Source of the DNA: Odontocerum albicorne
Lineage: Eukaryota > Arthropoda > Insecta > Trichoptera > Odontoceridae
DNA: 64,000 nt
Assembly: GCA_949825065.1 (NCBI GenBank)
Contig: OX463847.1
Span: forward strand, 36,899,789-36,963,788
Direction: 5' to 3'
The position numbers and the translations under genes are program-made. The notes under the pieces were generated by a model. It was not told where the DNA came from and searched no databases. It was given only the letters and a program-made list of their open reading frames with translations. Shown here piece after piece: positions 54,104 through 64,000 of the stretch (position 1 is the first letter of the stretch; each line of letters starts with the position of its first letter).

Positions 54104-54298
54104 TTAAAGCAGGAAAGGTTTAATCAAAAAAGATTGGGAGTTGTTAATGTCTCTTTTCACGTCAATTAAATAATCCGGTACGCCGTCAACCGTATCCAGG
54201 TCTCTGTTCCGAAGTAGGGCCTCGCCGAATAGGGCCAATGTACAATTACTGGAAGACACTCGGCTTTTCGCGGTTAATTTGAGCGGTGAGGTCGCCAT
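54104..54298 (-). other. Weak candidate: first coding exon of a host gene
   Basis: A 64-codon frame starts MATSPLKLTAKSRVSSSNCT and continues LALFGEALLRNRDLDTVDGV, then PDYLIDVKRDI. Its amino-acid composition is balanced, unlike the AT-driven frames around it, and the DNA up to about 54540 is GC-richer than the neighbourhood. The ATG context (CTCAATATGG) is acceptable. A GT-containing TTTAAGTAAC lies at the stop, a possible donor. No family is recognised, and a decayed transposon piece is the alternative. Confidence 0.3.
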
Positions 54299-54700
54299 AT
54301 TGAGCCCGGATTGCTTGGTACAGAAGGTTCTATAGACCAGGTTTGTAAAACTAACGGGTCGCGTGTTTTTCCTATAATAATAAAATATGACAAAAATATA
54401 ATCCGTATTGCCAGGCTAGTACTTTTCTCACATAACGGTGAGACTACTTATTTCTGTGGAATGACGCTGAGCCCTCGGTGGGGAAAACAACCTCTACGTG
54501 ATAACTTCAAAAACCTTGCTTATCGCACCAGATAACTTCTTCCTGCTTTAACGATAACACCATCCAGTGAAGAGACACAGAAAACACCACTTTTAAAACA
54601 AAAATCAACCACCCAACACATAAAAAAGATTTTTAAACCTCCATTAAAAGCGTCGTTCTGTTAAAAGCGCCAGTAAAAGCGTAAACAAATAATTATAAAT
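54299..54700. other. GC-richer flank of the candidate exon
   Basis: Open for 74 codons on the plus strand but not recognised. It could hold a 5' UTR or promoter if the minus-strand exon is real. Confidence 0.25.
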
Positions 54701-54858
54701 TATTTATAGTTAAGGCATTAACATTGTGGAGGTTTAAAGACATTGTAATTTGTTTCATCAAACACTGTTTATTCCACTTTTTAACAGTATAGTCATGTTT
54801 GTGCTCCCATGATGATGAGGGGAAAGCCTTGAAACCGGTAGGGTTATACCGTTACAAA
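54701..54858. mobile_element. Foldback family (CATCATCAGG type), centre deleted
   Basis: Outer left TATTTATAGTTAAGGCATTA...CTGTTTATTCCAC, then directly TTTGTGCTCCCATGATGATG and GAAACCGGTAGGGTTATACC. The left inner arm and the right outer arm are missing. Confidence 0.85.
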
Positions 54859-54944
54859 ACTACACAAATTTTAAATTATGTTCTTACTACACATTCGAGA
54901 TGAACGTGGCGGCGTATTTAATTTTTATTTTATTTATTATATTG

Positions 54945-55200
54945 AGTATATTAAGGCTGATGTGTTGAGGGAGATGTGGATGAGCAAGCTCAGATGATTA
55001 GGACATTTAGAACGAATGAATGAAGAAAAACTAACAAAACAAATATAAATAACCGGTGTTGGTGGAAGGTGGTGAGAGAAATACCAAGAAAAGTATGGTT
55101 GGATCAAGTGAATTATGTTCTGAAAGAAGGAATATTAGAAGTTGTATGAAAAGATGTATAGATGTAAAATAACCTAACCCGTCAATAATGATGGAAGGAA
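54945..55200 (+). pseudogene. LINE-Z C-terminal remnant
   Basis: TTAGGACATTTAGAACGAAT ('LGHLERMN'), AACTAACAAAACAAATATAA, ATACCAAGAAAAGTATGGTT ('PRKVWLDQVNY') in order. Terminal block decayed. Confidence 0.65.
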
Positions 55201-55844
55201 ATAAACAAAAAAAGACATTAATTTTTTTTTTCCAATTCTTTGATTATATTTTTAATGAAAGTTTGTGGATTTTTATCAAAGAATGTTTCATGACATAAAT
55301 AGTTTGTTTGCATTATCATATCAACAAGTAACTACTGCAGTCAAATAATATTGGTAAAATAAAAATTATTTAGAATTCCTTGGTAACCGACGTACAAACG
55401 ACGAGAATTCTAAATACATATTGATAAACCGTAACTATGAGAACACTTAGTGTCACACACGCAACGTATGTACAACCGAATCAAATTGTTTGTAATTAAA
55501 AAAAAACAAGTTATTACATGTGGACACTGCATATTAATACATTCTCTAAATACAGCTCCTTCTTCAAATATAATTCAAAAAATTAAACACCGTTTAATCC
55601 ACTTGAAAATATATATTTAACCCAATTAATTTAAATTCATATGGGATTCATCTTCAGAGGTATTCCGACCTGCAATCAGGGTAGTGTCCCTAAAGATGAG
55701 TAGCATATGAATTGAAACTAGTTTTGTTTAATATATTTTTTCAAGTGAAGTAAACTTTGTTTCAATTTTTAATTATTTTTTAATAAACTGAAACTAAAAA
55801 TATCCTACTTTGCTACTTTCGAAATTTCAATATTTTGATCAAAC
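55201..55844. other. AT-rich spacer, no gene seen
   Basis: No recognised content. Confidence 0.35.
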
Positions 55845-56060
55845 TATACTTTTCTTGGTCATCCTCTACCACGACTCTAACTTATGCTTGGATTATAAAT
55901 TGGTTTAGTTAGTCTTTCGTCACCCATCCATTCAACATTTCCAAACCACATAAACATGGTTTGGAGATAAAAGAGTCTTTCACCTTATCGAAGAAATGAG
56001 TTTTAGTTCACGTTCATCCTTGATAATTAATTTTTTTGCTATATTATTTATCAAACTTAA
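55845..56060 (-). pseudogene. LINE-Z C-terminal remnant
   Basis: TACTTTTCTTGGTCATCCTC, TACCACGACTCTAACTTATG and AGTTAGTCTTTCGTCACCCA mirror the 'PRKxW...GR...KLTKQ' region. Confidence 0.55.
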
Positions 56061-56620
56061 TTAAACAAAAATCAATAAATTGACCATGCCTTAAGGCTCC
56101 ATATCCCCGAGGGCCCGCACTAGGGGAATCCCCAGAAAGGTCATTGAACAAAAAGGATCGAGACACGAATATGATTGAATATTAAACGATCGACGAATTA
56201 ATCAATCCGAAAAGGAGGCCTGAATGAAGAAGCCTCACTATGAATATTTGTGTAAAGGTGATATTACAAAGAAATTCATTTATATAGAATAAAGATAAAA
56301 TTAATTAATTATACTGTGAAACAAGGACATTTCAATTATATTGCGGATGTTTTTTCCGCATTCCCTGTTCACATTATTATTTTTTTGGTTTTTTACTTTG
56401 AATATATATATATATACACACATAAATGTAAAAAAAATATTTTAACACTTTGAGACCCGATTGAAATCACGATAACGTTTTCCAGTGCCCGGCATGTTTT
56501 TGAGGACTTTTGATTTTTTAGAAGAGTTTTTTAGAATATTGTAACGAATCTTTGTATATTTGTTAAGAATTTAATACTTGAATAACTAAGCTTAGTATAG
56601 TAATTTTGTCAACATTATTC
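56061..56620. other. Spacer, no gene seen
   Basis: A short CpG-containing patch near 56100-56150 has no recognised content. Confidence 0.35.
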
Positions 56621-57000
56621 TATGTGAAGAGCTACGAGTACATCACGTTCATGCTATACAGAGACTGACATCTTTCTTTCTTCTAGTATGTGAAGAGCTA
56701 CGAGTACATCACGTTCATACTGTACAAAGACTGGCATTCTTCTTTTTTCTATGTGAAAAGTTACGAGTACATCACATTCATACTGTACAGAGACTGGCAT
56801 TCTTCTTTCTTCTATGTGAAGAGCTACGAGTACATCACGTTCATACTGTACAAAGGCTGATATTCTTCTTTCTTCTATGTGAAGAGTTACAGAGTATATC
56901 ACATTCATTCTGTACGGAGACTGGCATTCTTCTTTCTTATACGTGAAGAGCTACGAGTACATCACATTCATACTGTACAAAGACTGACTTATTTTCTTGT
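56621..57000. repeat. 63-bp minisatellite, six units
   Basis: Unit GAGCTACGAGTACATCACGT TCATACTGTACAGAGACTGG CATTCTTCTTTCTTCTATGT GAA, at spacings of 60-67 bp. As the period is mostly a multiple of three, the minus strand stays open for 84 codons with a repeated RRMPVSVQYERDVLVALHIE motif. Confidence 0.95.
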
Positions 57001-57693
57001 GTTAAGCATTATACCTTGCACGTGCTGCAGGGTTTTTCTTTTTTGTCGATCGATGAAATACATATCAACATATTTTAAACATGTTATTTGAAAACCTGTT
57101 GGAGGACCCTGAAAATTCCTTATTTTTTTTTTAACCCGGAGACTAATAGCTTTAGACTCAAATGTCAAAATGTTCAAGATCTGACGCATCACTCCACATT
57201 GATGACGCGACTTTTGTGCATATTTTCAGTTTTCAGGTTTTCTTAGTCGTGATTTCTGAAATTAGGAATTAGGAGACTATTTTTTAGAGGTTGAATTGTT
57301 TACAATTTACCAGATGCTAGTAATGTGTCTTTTTTTGGGACAGGTATCGATCACGTGAAACACGGTACCGGGACTCAACCAGAATCTAGTTTATCACGTT
57401 AAAACACGAAATTGGGATACAAAATGTTAATAAAGATCATTTGAAAAATATCCCGAATGAAATTTTTTTGGTAAGCGAACGTTTCTATATCCTCGAGATT
57501 TTTTTTATTTTTAATGCAATATGAGAACATATCGACAAATGGAAAAATATTTACGTAAATTGATTCTCAAAAAGTTCCTAGAAGTAATTTGAATAGATCG
57601 AAGAATCCAAAGAAAAACAGACTTCTGCATCAAACCCTTATTTTCTTGTTGTGGATACCTGAACACTAAAAATGTACGGTTTTGTTTGTTTTT
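57001..57693. other. Spacer, no gene seen
   Basis: No recognised content. Confidence 0.35.
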
Positions 57694-57850
57694 TATTTTA
57701 TTTATTTACATGACAAATGAGCATAACATATTCAAAAACAATATGATTTCATATAGACACTCTTAAATTATAAGGATCTGTATTTGATGCATGTCATTTG
57801 TCTCAGTTAACTAGGATTTTGCCTGTATCTTACTCAGGGCATACGAACAT
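57694..57850 (-). repeat. Unassigned LINE-like 3' end, copy 2
   Basis: TTTTATTTTATTTATTTACA at the left and CAGTTAACTAGGATTTTGCC then TGTATCTTACTCAGGGCATA match 38088-38254. Confidence 0.45.
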
Positions 57851-58269
57851 AGGTTAGTACATTTTATAACGGCCAAATAATTGATACCCTTGATATCACT
57901 TCACTTTTAGACCAAACAAATTGTTTGGGGTACAACGTGCAGTGCAGTCTCTCTGTACAGAAAATACCTGCCTTGAGCCATTTATTCAGGCTAGAAGTGT
58001 GAGAACGGCTGAAGGGTAATGGCCGAACACTGATGTAATAGCGCGACCAGGGGAATAAACAAAAAGCGTCGCACAAACACTATGCTAATAACGATTTTGA
58101 TGTATGGGGAACAACCAGGATCATTCTTTAATATATAATTGTCTTATATTTTTCTTACTTTATAATTATCTTTATTTCACCACATTACTCTTCGGGTATG
58201 CATGGACAGAATATGTCCTAATTCAAACGAGACATACAAAATGTAGGAACAGGTTTTGTTAAAAATATG
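57851..58269. other. Spacer, no gene assigned
   Basis: A 70-codon minus frame (57864-58076) of balanced composition is present but not recognised. Given its position behind a LINE-like tail it may be retrotransposon coding sequence. Confidence 0.3.
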
Positions 58270-58950
58270 TGCGATGTATGGGGTTTACTCAAATAAAACT
58301 GGAGCAGGTTGATGAGTTCTGTTATCTGGGCAATATATTTGCGTCCGGTGGACGAGTTGAAAGAGACGTTGAAAGAAGGAAGCGACAAGGAACAAGGTAA
58401 ACGAAGCACTCAATATAATAAACAACAACCACTCTATATCAAAACTTATTAAAGGTAGCAAAAAATAGCAATACATAATATTGTGTTGTAGTTTTTAATA
58501 CGCTAACCCACGTTGGCGTATTAAAATAAAACTTGGATTTGGCAGGACAAGGCTTAAAGTAAGTGTGGAGTGTCAATGTATGAAAGAAGGTGGAACGAAG
58601 ACATGTGAATATTAATGCATGAATGAAATGTGTGTTTAAAGTAAGATAAAAAAAGGAGCTTTAAGGTGGTTGGGACATGTGGAGAGAATACATGACAAAA
58701 GAATTATTAAACGAGTATACAAGTCAGAAGTGCAAGGTTTGTGTAAGAGTTAGACCGAGGAAAACATGACTGGAACAAATGGAGCAGATTTTGAAAGAAG
58801 ATACAGTGAGTAATATTAATAATATAAGAGTGTGCATGATGCAATGTTTGAATGGAGAGGAGGCGAAAGTTTTATGCTTGGATTGAAAAGTTTGGAGATA
58901 TGTTCTCTCTGCCTACCCAGAAGGGGCGTAACGTGATGAAATGTTTGTAT
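58270..58950 (+). pseudogene. LINE-Z C-terminal half, longest copy
   Basis: Ordered blocks: KLEQVDEFCYLGNIFASGGR, VERDVERRKRQGTR, a gap with decayed sequence, LRWLGHVERIHDKRIIKRVY, RPRKTWLEQMEQILKED and the terminal LCLDWKVWRYVLSAYPEGA. These follow the FADD box in endonuclease-reverse transcriptase LINEs. Stops and a frame change in the middle show it is inactive. It defines the family order used for the smaller pieces. Confidence 0.78.
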
Positions 58951-59059
58951 GTGCATTCAAATTTTATTATGTCCTTGTTGAAACTATAAATATTGACAAG
59001 TTTTAGATATTTTGGGATTCCTTATGTATAGGAAAGACTGTATAGAACATTTTTTGTAT

Positions 59060-59265
59060 GTAGTTAAGTAGGGGTGACCAGATGCAAGATAAAATGAAAA
59101 GATAGGTTACTCAAACGAAAGTAGTAATTAATGTGACAGTGTGGCAATCCAGAAATATAATGTGAAGCAATCCAGAGAGCTGACCTGATCGATATAAATG
59201 ATAGGGCGATCTCTGTTGCCTCTGAAAACATGGCATAATTCATAATAGATGTCCTTTAGACAGAA
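59060..59265. repeat. Repeat T, copy 2
   Basis: Parallels 42945-43170 (see that entry). The best-kept part is GATCTCTGTTGCCTCTGAAA...ATAGATGTCC. Confidence 0.45.
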
Positions 59266-59345
59266 ATATATCAGTGAAGCTATATACAGTAAAGTCGGAT
59301 GAATTTTGTTTTGCGATACACCAATTTCTTCCTTACAAATGCTTT

Positions 59346-59955
59346 AAATTAAAAATTCACATACTGTCTCTATTGTATAATATCCTTAACTGTCCCGCCG
59401 CCCCCTCTTATCTCGCCGAGAATTTTCAGCGTCTTTCCAATCATGGATTAGCGCTACGCTCAAACAGAAATTGTTTATTGGCCTTTCCAGTTCGCCGCTC
59501 CTCTTTCTTTACGTCGTCGTTTACTGTCCATGCAGTGAGACTCTGGAATCAGTTACAAACCAATATAAGACTCGCTCCGTCCTTGGCATGATATAAGAAG
59601 CGACTGGAAAACCTCTTAATTTCTAGTCAGTAAAATAACGTGTTTCATTCCTGATTTTTCTTTTCCTTTCCTCTCCACCATCCCTTCCTTTCCTTTTGAT
59701 TGATGATATCTCACTTTATATAAAAAATAATATTCGGATGATTGTCCGTCTGTGTGGGGTTCGTGGGCATGTGCTCACGTACGAGTATATGTTTATGGAT
59801 TTCGTGGGGATGGATAGTCATTTGAATGATTTATGCGACCACGTAACTTGCTTCATTTACCTTTGTCTGGTTGGTTGGAAGAAATTGCCGCCTGGCAATA
59901 AGCCCGCCAGATTATATTTGCAATAAAAGTGTTAAATAAATAATAAATAAATTAC
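59346..59955 (+). mobile_element. LINE-A 3' end, best-preserved copy
   Basis: Reads YNILNCPAAPSYLAENFQRL, SNHGLALRSNRNCLLAFPVR, AVRLWNQLQTNIRLAPSLA and then a TGA within the 'CFKKRL' region. About 330 bp of 3' UTR follows: TGATATCTCACTTTATAT, GGGGATGGATAGTCATTTG, and the tail CTGGTTGGTTGGAAGAAATT then GCCGCCTGGCAATAAGCCCG, GCAATAAAAGTG and AAATAAATAATAAATAAA. The end of this 3' UTR is what the SINE carries. It is truncated just upstream of the C-terminal segment. Confidence 0.9.
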
Positions 59956-60500
59956 TGGGTTAGAAGAATTGATAATGACGATTACTTTTCAGGTAAAATT
60001 GAAAACACATCCAACAATGTTCGTTTTCAGATTTATACTGAACGATCATTTTTACTTCGAGTATCAACACTGTCAAATTTTTTCTATGATATTTTTTTTA
60101 AACAATCCTTTTTACTTATTCTTGTACACTCTTTTAATTTTTCTGATTACTTTGTTTATGTATAAAAATATTCCGTTTAAATATTGTACACAAAATTGTA
60201 GATACCACACGACTTCAAAATCATGTTTTTTTTTTCCTTATAATAATTCATCAAATATATGAAAGAAGTTTTAAAAAAAATTCTATCGCTAATCCCGCTC
60301 TTGTCCTAAGTTATATCCTGGCTGGCAGTCTAAATAAATGGGGCCGTTAATTGAGCCGGATTAATTTTCTCGATCCTGGCCGAGTTTTATAACTGGCAAA
60401 GTTTCTCTCGAAAAATATTTGACTTTCATCACTCTTTAGGACTTCAGGAGGTGCACTGACCTTTACTCTTACTCAAATCAAATTACTCATTATATCGTCG
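59956..60500. other. Spacer, no gene seen
   Basis: A T-rich 97-codon frame at 59969-60262 reflects composition. No recognised content. Confidence 0.35.
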
Positions 60501-61225
60501 TACTTTAACAAAAAAAACTCTCTCATTCCAACCATATTTGAGTTCTTTTTATTTTAAACTGTTAGAAAAATAAAAATCTGTCAACTCTTTAAGATACAAT
60601 AATAAAAGGTACTTTAACAAAAAAAACTCTCTCATTCCAAACATATTTGAGTTTTTTTTTATTTTAAAAAGTTAGAAAAATAAGAATCTGTCAACTCTTT
60701 TTTGTAAGATATTATAATTAAAGGTACTTGAACAAAAGAAACTCTCTCATACTAACCATATTTGAGTTATTTTTGTTTTAAAAAGTTAGAAAAATATGAA
60801 TCTGTCAACTGTTTTTTTAAGATACAATAATAAAAGGTGCTTTAACAAAAAAAAACTCTCTCATTCCAAACATATTTGAGTTTTTTTTATTTTAAAAAGT
60901 TAGAAAAATAAGAATCTGTCAACTCTTTTTTTAAGATATTATAATTAAAGGTACTTGAACAAAAGAAACTCTCTCATACTAACCATATTTGAGTTCTTTT
61001 TGTTTTAAAAAGTTAGAAAAATATGAATCTGTCAACTCTTTTTTTAAGATATAATTATAAAAGGTACTTTAACAAAAAAAATCTCTCATACTAACCATAT
61101 TTGAGTTCTTTTTATTTCAAAAAGTTAGAAAAAAAGGAATCTGTCAACTCTTTTTTTAAGATATAATAAAAGGTACTTTAACAAAAAAAACATATTTGAA
61201 TTATTTTTATTTAAAAAAGTTGGAA
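60501..61225. repeat. 113-bp AT-rich tandem array, six and a half units, dimeric
   Basis: Units start at 60501, 60610, 60725, 60838, 60952, 61065 and 61174 (partial). Units 2 and 4 share CATTCCAAACATATTTGAGT; units 3 and 5 share CATACTAACCATATTTGAGT and ACTTGAACAAAAGAAACTC. The array therefore grew by a two-unit step at least once. Confidence 0.95.
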
Positions 61226-61233
61226 ATAACAAC

Positions 61234-61486
61234 CTTTGTAATTTGTTTTATCAAATACTGTTTATTCCGTTTTTTTGTACCGTATAACCCTACCAGTTTC
61301 AAGGTTTTCACTTCATCATCAGGGGGGCACAAACAAGGCTCTTGTTTGTGCTCCCTGATGATGAGGTGAAAGCCTTGAAACCGATAGGTTTATACCCTTA
61401 CAAAAAGTGGAATAAACAGTGTTTGATAAAAACAAATTACAATGTCTTTAAACCTCCACAATGTTAATGCCTTAACTATAAATTAT
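61234..61486. mobile_element. Foldback family (CATCATCAGG type), most complete centre
   Basis: A near-perfect palindrome: left TTTGTAATTTGTTTTATCAA...CCCTACCAGTTTCAAGG...CTTCATCATCAGG, centre ACAAACAAGGCTCTTGTTTGT, right CCTGATGATGAGGTGAAAGC...TTTATACC...TGGAATAAACAGTGTTTGAT and the outer right TTAATGCCTTAACTATAAA. No protein is encoded. Confidence 0.92.
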
Positions 61487-61529
61487 ATATAAATAAGAAT
61501 CTTTCAAATCTTTTTTTTAATGTAATAAT

Positions 61530-61735
61530 AAAACGACATTTATATAGCACTATTTACAGAGCAAACTCTCCTCAACGGAGATTCAACTCGTGACTTAAAC
61601 CAACTTTAATTGACAGATTAAAAATATTATAAATTTAGTGTAATGGTTAGAAGGTAGTGGCTGCGACCATTAAATTAGATACTTCCCCGTATCTGCAAAT
61701 TTTATAAAAACATATTTGGTTATAAAACTCCGTCT
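61530..61735 (-). repeat. Family B, SINE-like, copy
   Basis: ATTTATATAGCACTATTTAC, GAGCAAACTCTCCTCAACGG, a degenerate B box, and CTTCCCCGTATCTGCAAATT match the family in reverse. Confidence 0.7.
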
Positions 61736-61779
61736 AAAACCAACCAACCTTCAATAAATTTAGGGTAAGAGTAAGCTGT

Positions 61780-61836
61780 CGACCTTCGTGACCTAGTTGG
61801 TAAAGGCTTGTCTCCCAATCCGGAAGTTGCAAATTT
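61780..61836 (+). repeat. tRNA-derived SINE head
   Basis: TGTCGACCTTCGTGACCTAG, TTGGTAAAGGCTTGTCTCCC and AATCCGGAAGTTGCAAATT; the rest is missing because LINE-A sequence follows. Confidence 0.7.
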
Positions 61837-61854
61837 ATGGAGAAAAACATAATA

Positions 61855-62935
61855 AAGTAAAAGTGAGATATCGTCAATCAAAGGAAAAGGGAAGAATGGT
61901 GGAAACGAAAGAAAAATGAGGAATGAAACACGTTATATTACTGACTAGAAATTAAGAGTTTTTTTTTTCAGTTGCTTCTTAAAGCATACCAAAGACGTAG
62001 CGAGTGTAACATTGGTTTGTAACTGATTCCTAAATCTTACTGCATGAACAGTAAAGAACGACGTAAAAAAAGAAGAGCGGTGAACTGGGAAGGCCAATAA
62101 ATAAACTCTATTTGAGCGCAGCGCATGTCCATGATCGGAAAGACGCTGAAAATTTTTGGCGAGATAAGAGGGGGTGGTCGGACAGTTATGGATATTATAC
62201 AATAGAGATAGTATGTTATTTTATCGTCTATTTCTCACGTTCAACCAGTTCAGCGCCTTCTGGTATGAATTGATAAGATCGTACTTTCTCAGGTCAAAAA
62301 TAAATCTTAGAAAAAAATTGTGGGAACAGAATTCCTTCTTGGGGAACGCCTGCAGAGAGATCATTCCATTCAGATAGACGCTTCTTGTATTTACAGAATT
62401 GTTGTCTTCCTTTTTAAGTAACTCGAAATACAAACAATGACCGATTCAGAGAATCGTAATGAACGAAGTCGTGCCATAAGGAAATCAAAGTCTAATCCAA
62501 TAGATAACTATGTTAACTGTGTAAAACTCATTTCACGTTTTACATCATCCGTAATCTTAACCAGTACGGTTGTGGTTCTATGCCCCGGATGAAATCCTGA
62601 CTGCGACGGGTTAAACAATTCAAATTGATTAAGATGGGAGTCAATTTTTGTGTATGAACGATTTTTTCGATAATTTTCGATATTGCAAGTAGGATAGATA
62701 TGGATCTAAGGTCTTGATATGACGTGGATGAGCCAATTTTCAGGATCGAAATAATTACAGCCTTCTTCACGTACTAAAAAAGCTGCTAATAGATAAGAAA
62801 AAATTAATTATGTGTTATGGTAGGAAAAATAGCATCAATAATAAAGGAGGTGCGGTGCATACAATCGAAATGTCGTCGTCACCCATCGCTTTTGAGGATA
62901 TAGTCAAAGGAATACGACGAACCTAATTTATATCA
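61855..62935 (-). mobile_element. LINE-A with part of the RT domain, internally deleted
   Basis: From the 5' side (right): decayed text before the RT domain, then ISILKIGSSTSYQDLRSISI, LAISKIIEKIVHTQKLTPIL (fingers), a frame-broken STTTVLVKITDDV equivalent, a 'LSIGLDFDF' equivalent of the first palm motif, SVYLNGMISLQAFPKK (the GVPQG region), then FFLRFIFDLRKYDLINSYQK and ALNWLNVRNRR. The stretch that should hold the catalytic YADD box is absent: the sequence jumps from the 'FIxDLRKY' position to 'ALNWLNVRNRR' near 62275-62290. The rest matches the LINE-A C-terminus, including YNIHNCPTTPSYLAKNFQRL and AVRFRNQLQTNVTLATSL. The terminal 3' UTR beyond about 61855 is missing. Confidence 0.82.
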
Positions 62936-63060
62936 ACCTTCGAAAAATGGAGCTCAGGAATATTGGGTCGAAGCATTACAATATTTTTTCGGAGTGTTCT
63001 CCTTAGTGTTAGTGTCTAAGCTGAGTGATGGTGTTGCAAAATGCGTGTTAAGGTTATAAA

Positions 63061-63560
63061 ACGTCTAATGTAATGTTACTTTTAAGGATTCCAGTTTGGT
63101 TTTCACTAAAAGTCTCTTTGACATCTTGATTTATTTATTTATTAACACTTCATTGCACAAACGTCTAATGTAATGTTACTTTTAAGGATTCCAGTTTGGT
63201 TTTCACTAAAAGTCTCTTTAACATCTTGATTTATTAATTTATTAACACTTCATTGCAAAAACGTCTAATGTAATATTACTCTTAAGAATTCCAGTTTGGT
63301 TTTCACTAAGAGTCTCTTTAACATCTTGATTTATTAATTTATTAACACTTCATTGCACAAACGTCTAATGTAATGTTACTTTTAAGGATTCCAGTTTGGT
63401 TTTCACTAAAAGTCTCTTTAACATCTTGATTTATTAATTTATTAACACTTCATTGCAAAAACGTCTAATGTAATATTACTCTTAAGAATTCCAGTTTGGT
63501 TTTCACTAAGAGTCTCTTTAACATCTTGATTTATTAATTTATTAACACTTCATTGCAAAA
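63061..63560. repeat. 100-bp tandem array made from a SINE/LINE-A junction
   Basis: Five units begin ACGTCTAATG at 63061, 63161, 63261, 63361 and 63461. Each holds a SINE body (ATTCCAGTTTGGTTTTCACT, then AGTCTCTTTAACATCTTG) joined to the reversed end of LINE-A (TTTATTAACACTTCATTGCA). Units 3 and 5 share ATATTACTCTTAAGAATT and ACTAAGAG; units 2 and 4 share ATGTTACTTTTAAGGATT and ACTAAAAG. The array thus has a 200-bp higher-order step. Confidence 0.97.
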
Positions 63561-63625
63561 ACATTCTGGCTAGCTTATTTCCAGGCAGGCTAGCTATCTC
63601 TTCCAACCAACTTTCTGATTAGTTG
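63561..63625 (-). repeat. LINE-A tail following the array
   Basis: ACATTCTGGCTAGCTTATTT, CCAGGCAGGCTAGCTATCTC and TTCCAACCAACTTTCTGATT continue the reversed LINE-A 3' end, confirming the source of the right half of the tandem unit. Confidence 0.75.
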
Positions 63626-63722
63626 AAACAAATTGCAATTTCCGCCAACCTACCAACATTCTACCATAATTGATCGTGACCGTAGTGGCCTTGTAGAAAT
63701 CTAAAGTAAAGAAATTTTACAT

Positions 63723-63820
63723 TATTTATAGTTAAGGCATTAATACTGTGGAGGTTTAAAGACATTGTAATTTGTTTTATTAAACAATGTTTGTTCCACT
63801 TTGTGTAACGGTATAACCTT
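63723..63820. mobile_element. Foldback family (CATCATCAGG type), left arm only
   Basis: TTATTTATAGTTAAGGCATT, CTGTGGAGGTTTAAAGACAT, TTTGTTTTATTAAACAATGT and ACGGTATAACC in consensus order, then unrelated AT-rich DNA. Confidence 0.82.
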
Positions 63821-64000
63821 ATATAATAATTTAAATAGTGTAATTTATAGTTTTTTAGATAAAGTATTTTGTTAATGCTTTTGTTCATTCTAACTCGAAA
63901 AACTCTATGTTCCTCAATAAATTCTGAGGAATATTTATCTTCTGCTAAAAATTTAAGCGAAAAGTTATCACAAACAAACTAGCAAATTAAAGCCGAGATC

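Overview
The window is AT-rich eukaryotic nuclear DNA with no convincing intact host gene. Degenerate and young arthropod-type transposons dominate: mariner (DD34D), Tc1-like, several non-LTR retrotransposon lineages, a tRNA-derived SINE, foldback MITEs and minisatellites. This suggests an insect or other arthropod in a gene-poor, repeat-rich region. Nothing bacterial or viral was recognised. Species cannot be named from the sequence.

Layout: 0-5.3 kb holds SINE copies, a short Tc1-like element and two LINE remnants. 5.68-7.05 kb is a 62-bp satellite of 22 units. 8-9.3 kb holds SINEs, a foldback element and LINE 3' ends. 9.84-12.80 kb is a complete mariner interrupted by a young 1.67-kb LINE fragment whose reverse-transcriptase frame is still open. 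12.8-19 kb is a mosaic of LINE, SINE and foldback pieces. 19.7-24.1 kb has LINE 3' ends plus 35-, 48- and 60-bp tandem arrays. 24.1-30 kb is mostly featureless AT-rich DNA with a striking GC-rich hairpin at 26.3 kb. 30-36.3 kb has LINE remnants, two TIR elements and a CpG-rich patch. 37.3-41.9 kb is a nested mosaic with clear target-site duplications (TSDs). 42-51 kb holds degenerate repeats, LINE C-termini and a 140-bp TA run. 52.2-53.1 kb is a second, decayed mariner. 54.1-54.3 kb holds the best, still weak, candidate host exon. 56.6-57.0 kb, 60.5-61.2 kb and 63.06-63.56 kb are further tandem arrays, mixed with LINE, SINE and foldback copies.

How the parts relate: the tRNA-derived SINE shares its 3' tail with the most frequent LINE (called LINE-A here), so LINE-A is the likely source of the enzyme that copied it. 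Several insertions can be ordered in time: LINE into mariner; LINE fragment into SINE into LINE-Z; LINE-A into family Y. One 100-bp tandem array at the right end is built from a SINE/LINE-A junction. Family names (LINE-A, LINE-Z, B, V, W, Y, T, U, Q) are local labels for repeats recognised by comparison inside this window. Boundaries of decayed copies are approximate, usually to within about 20 bases.
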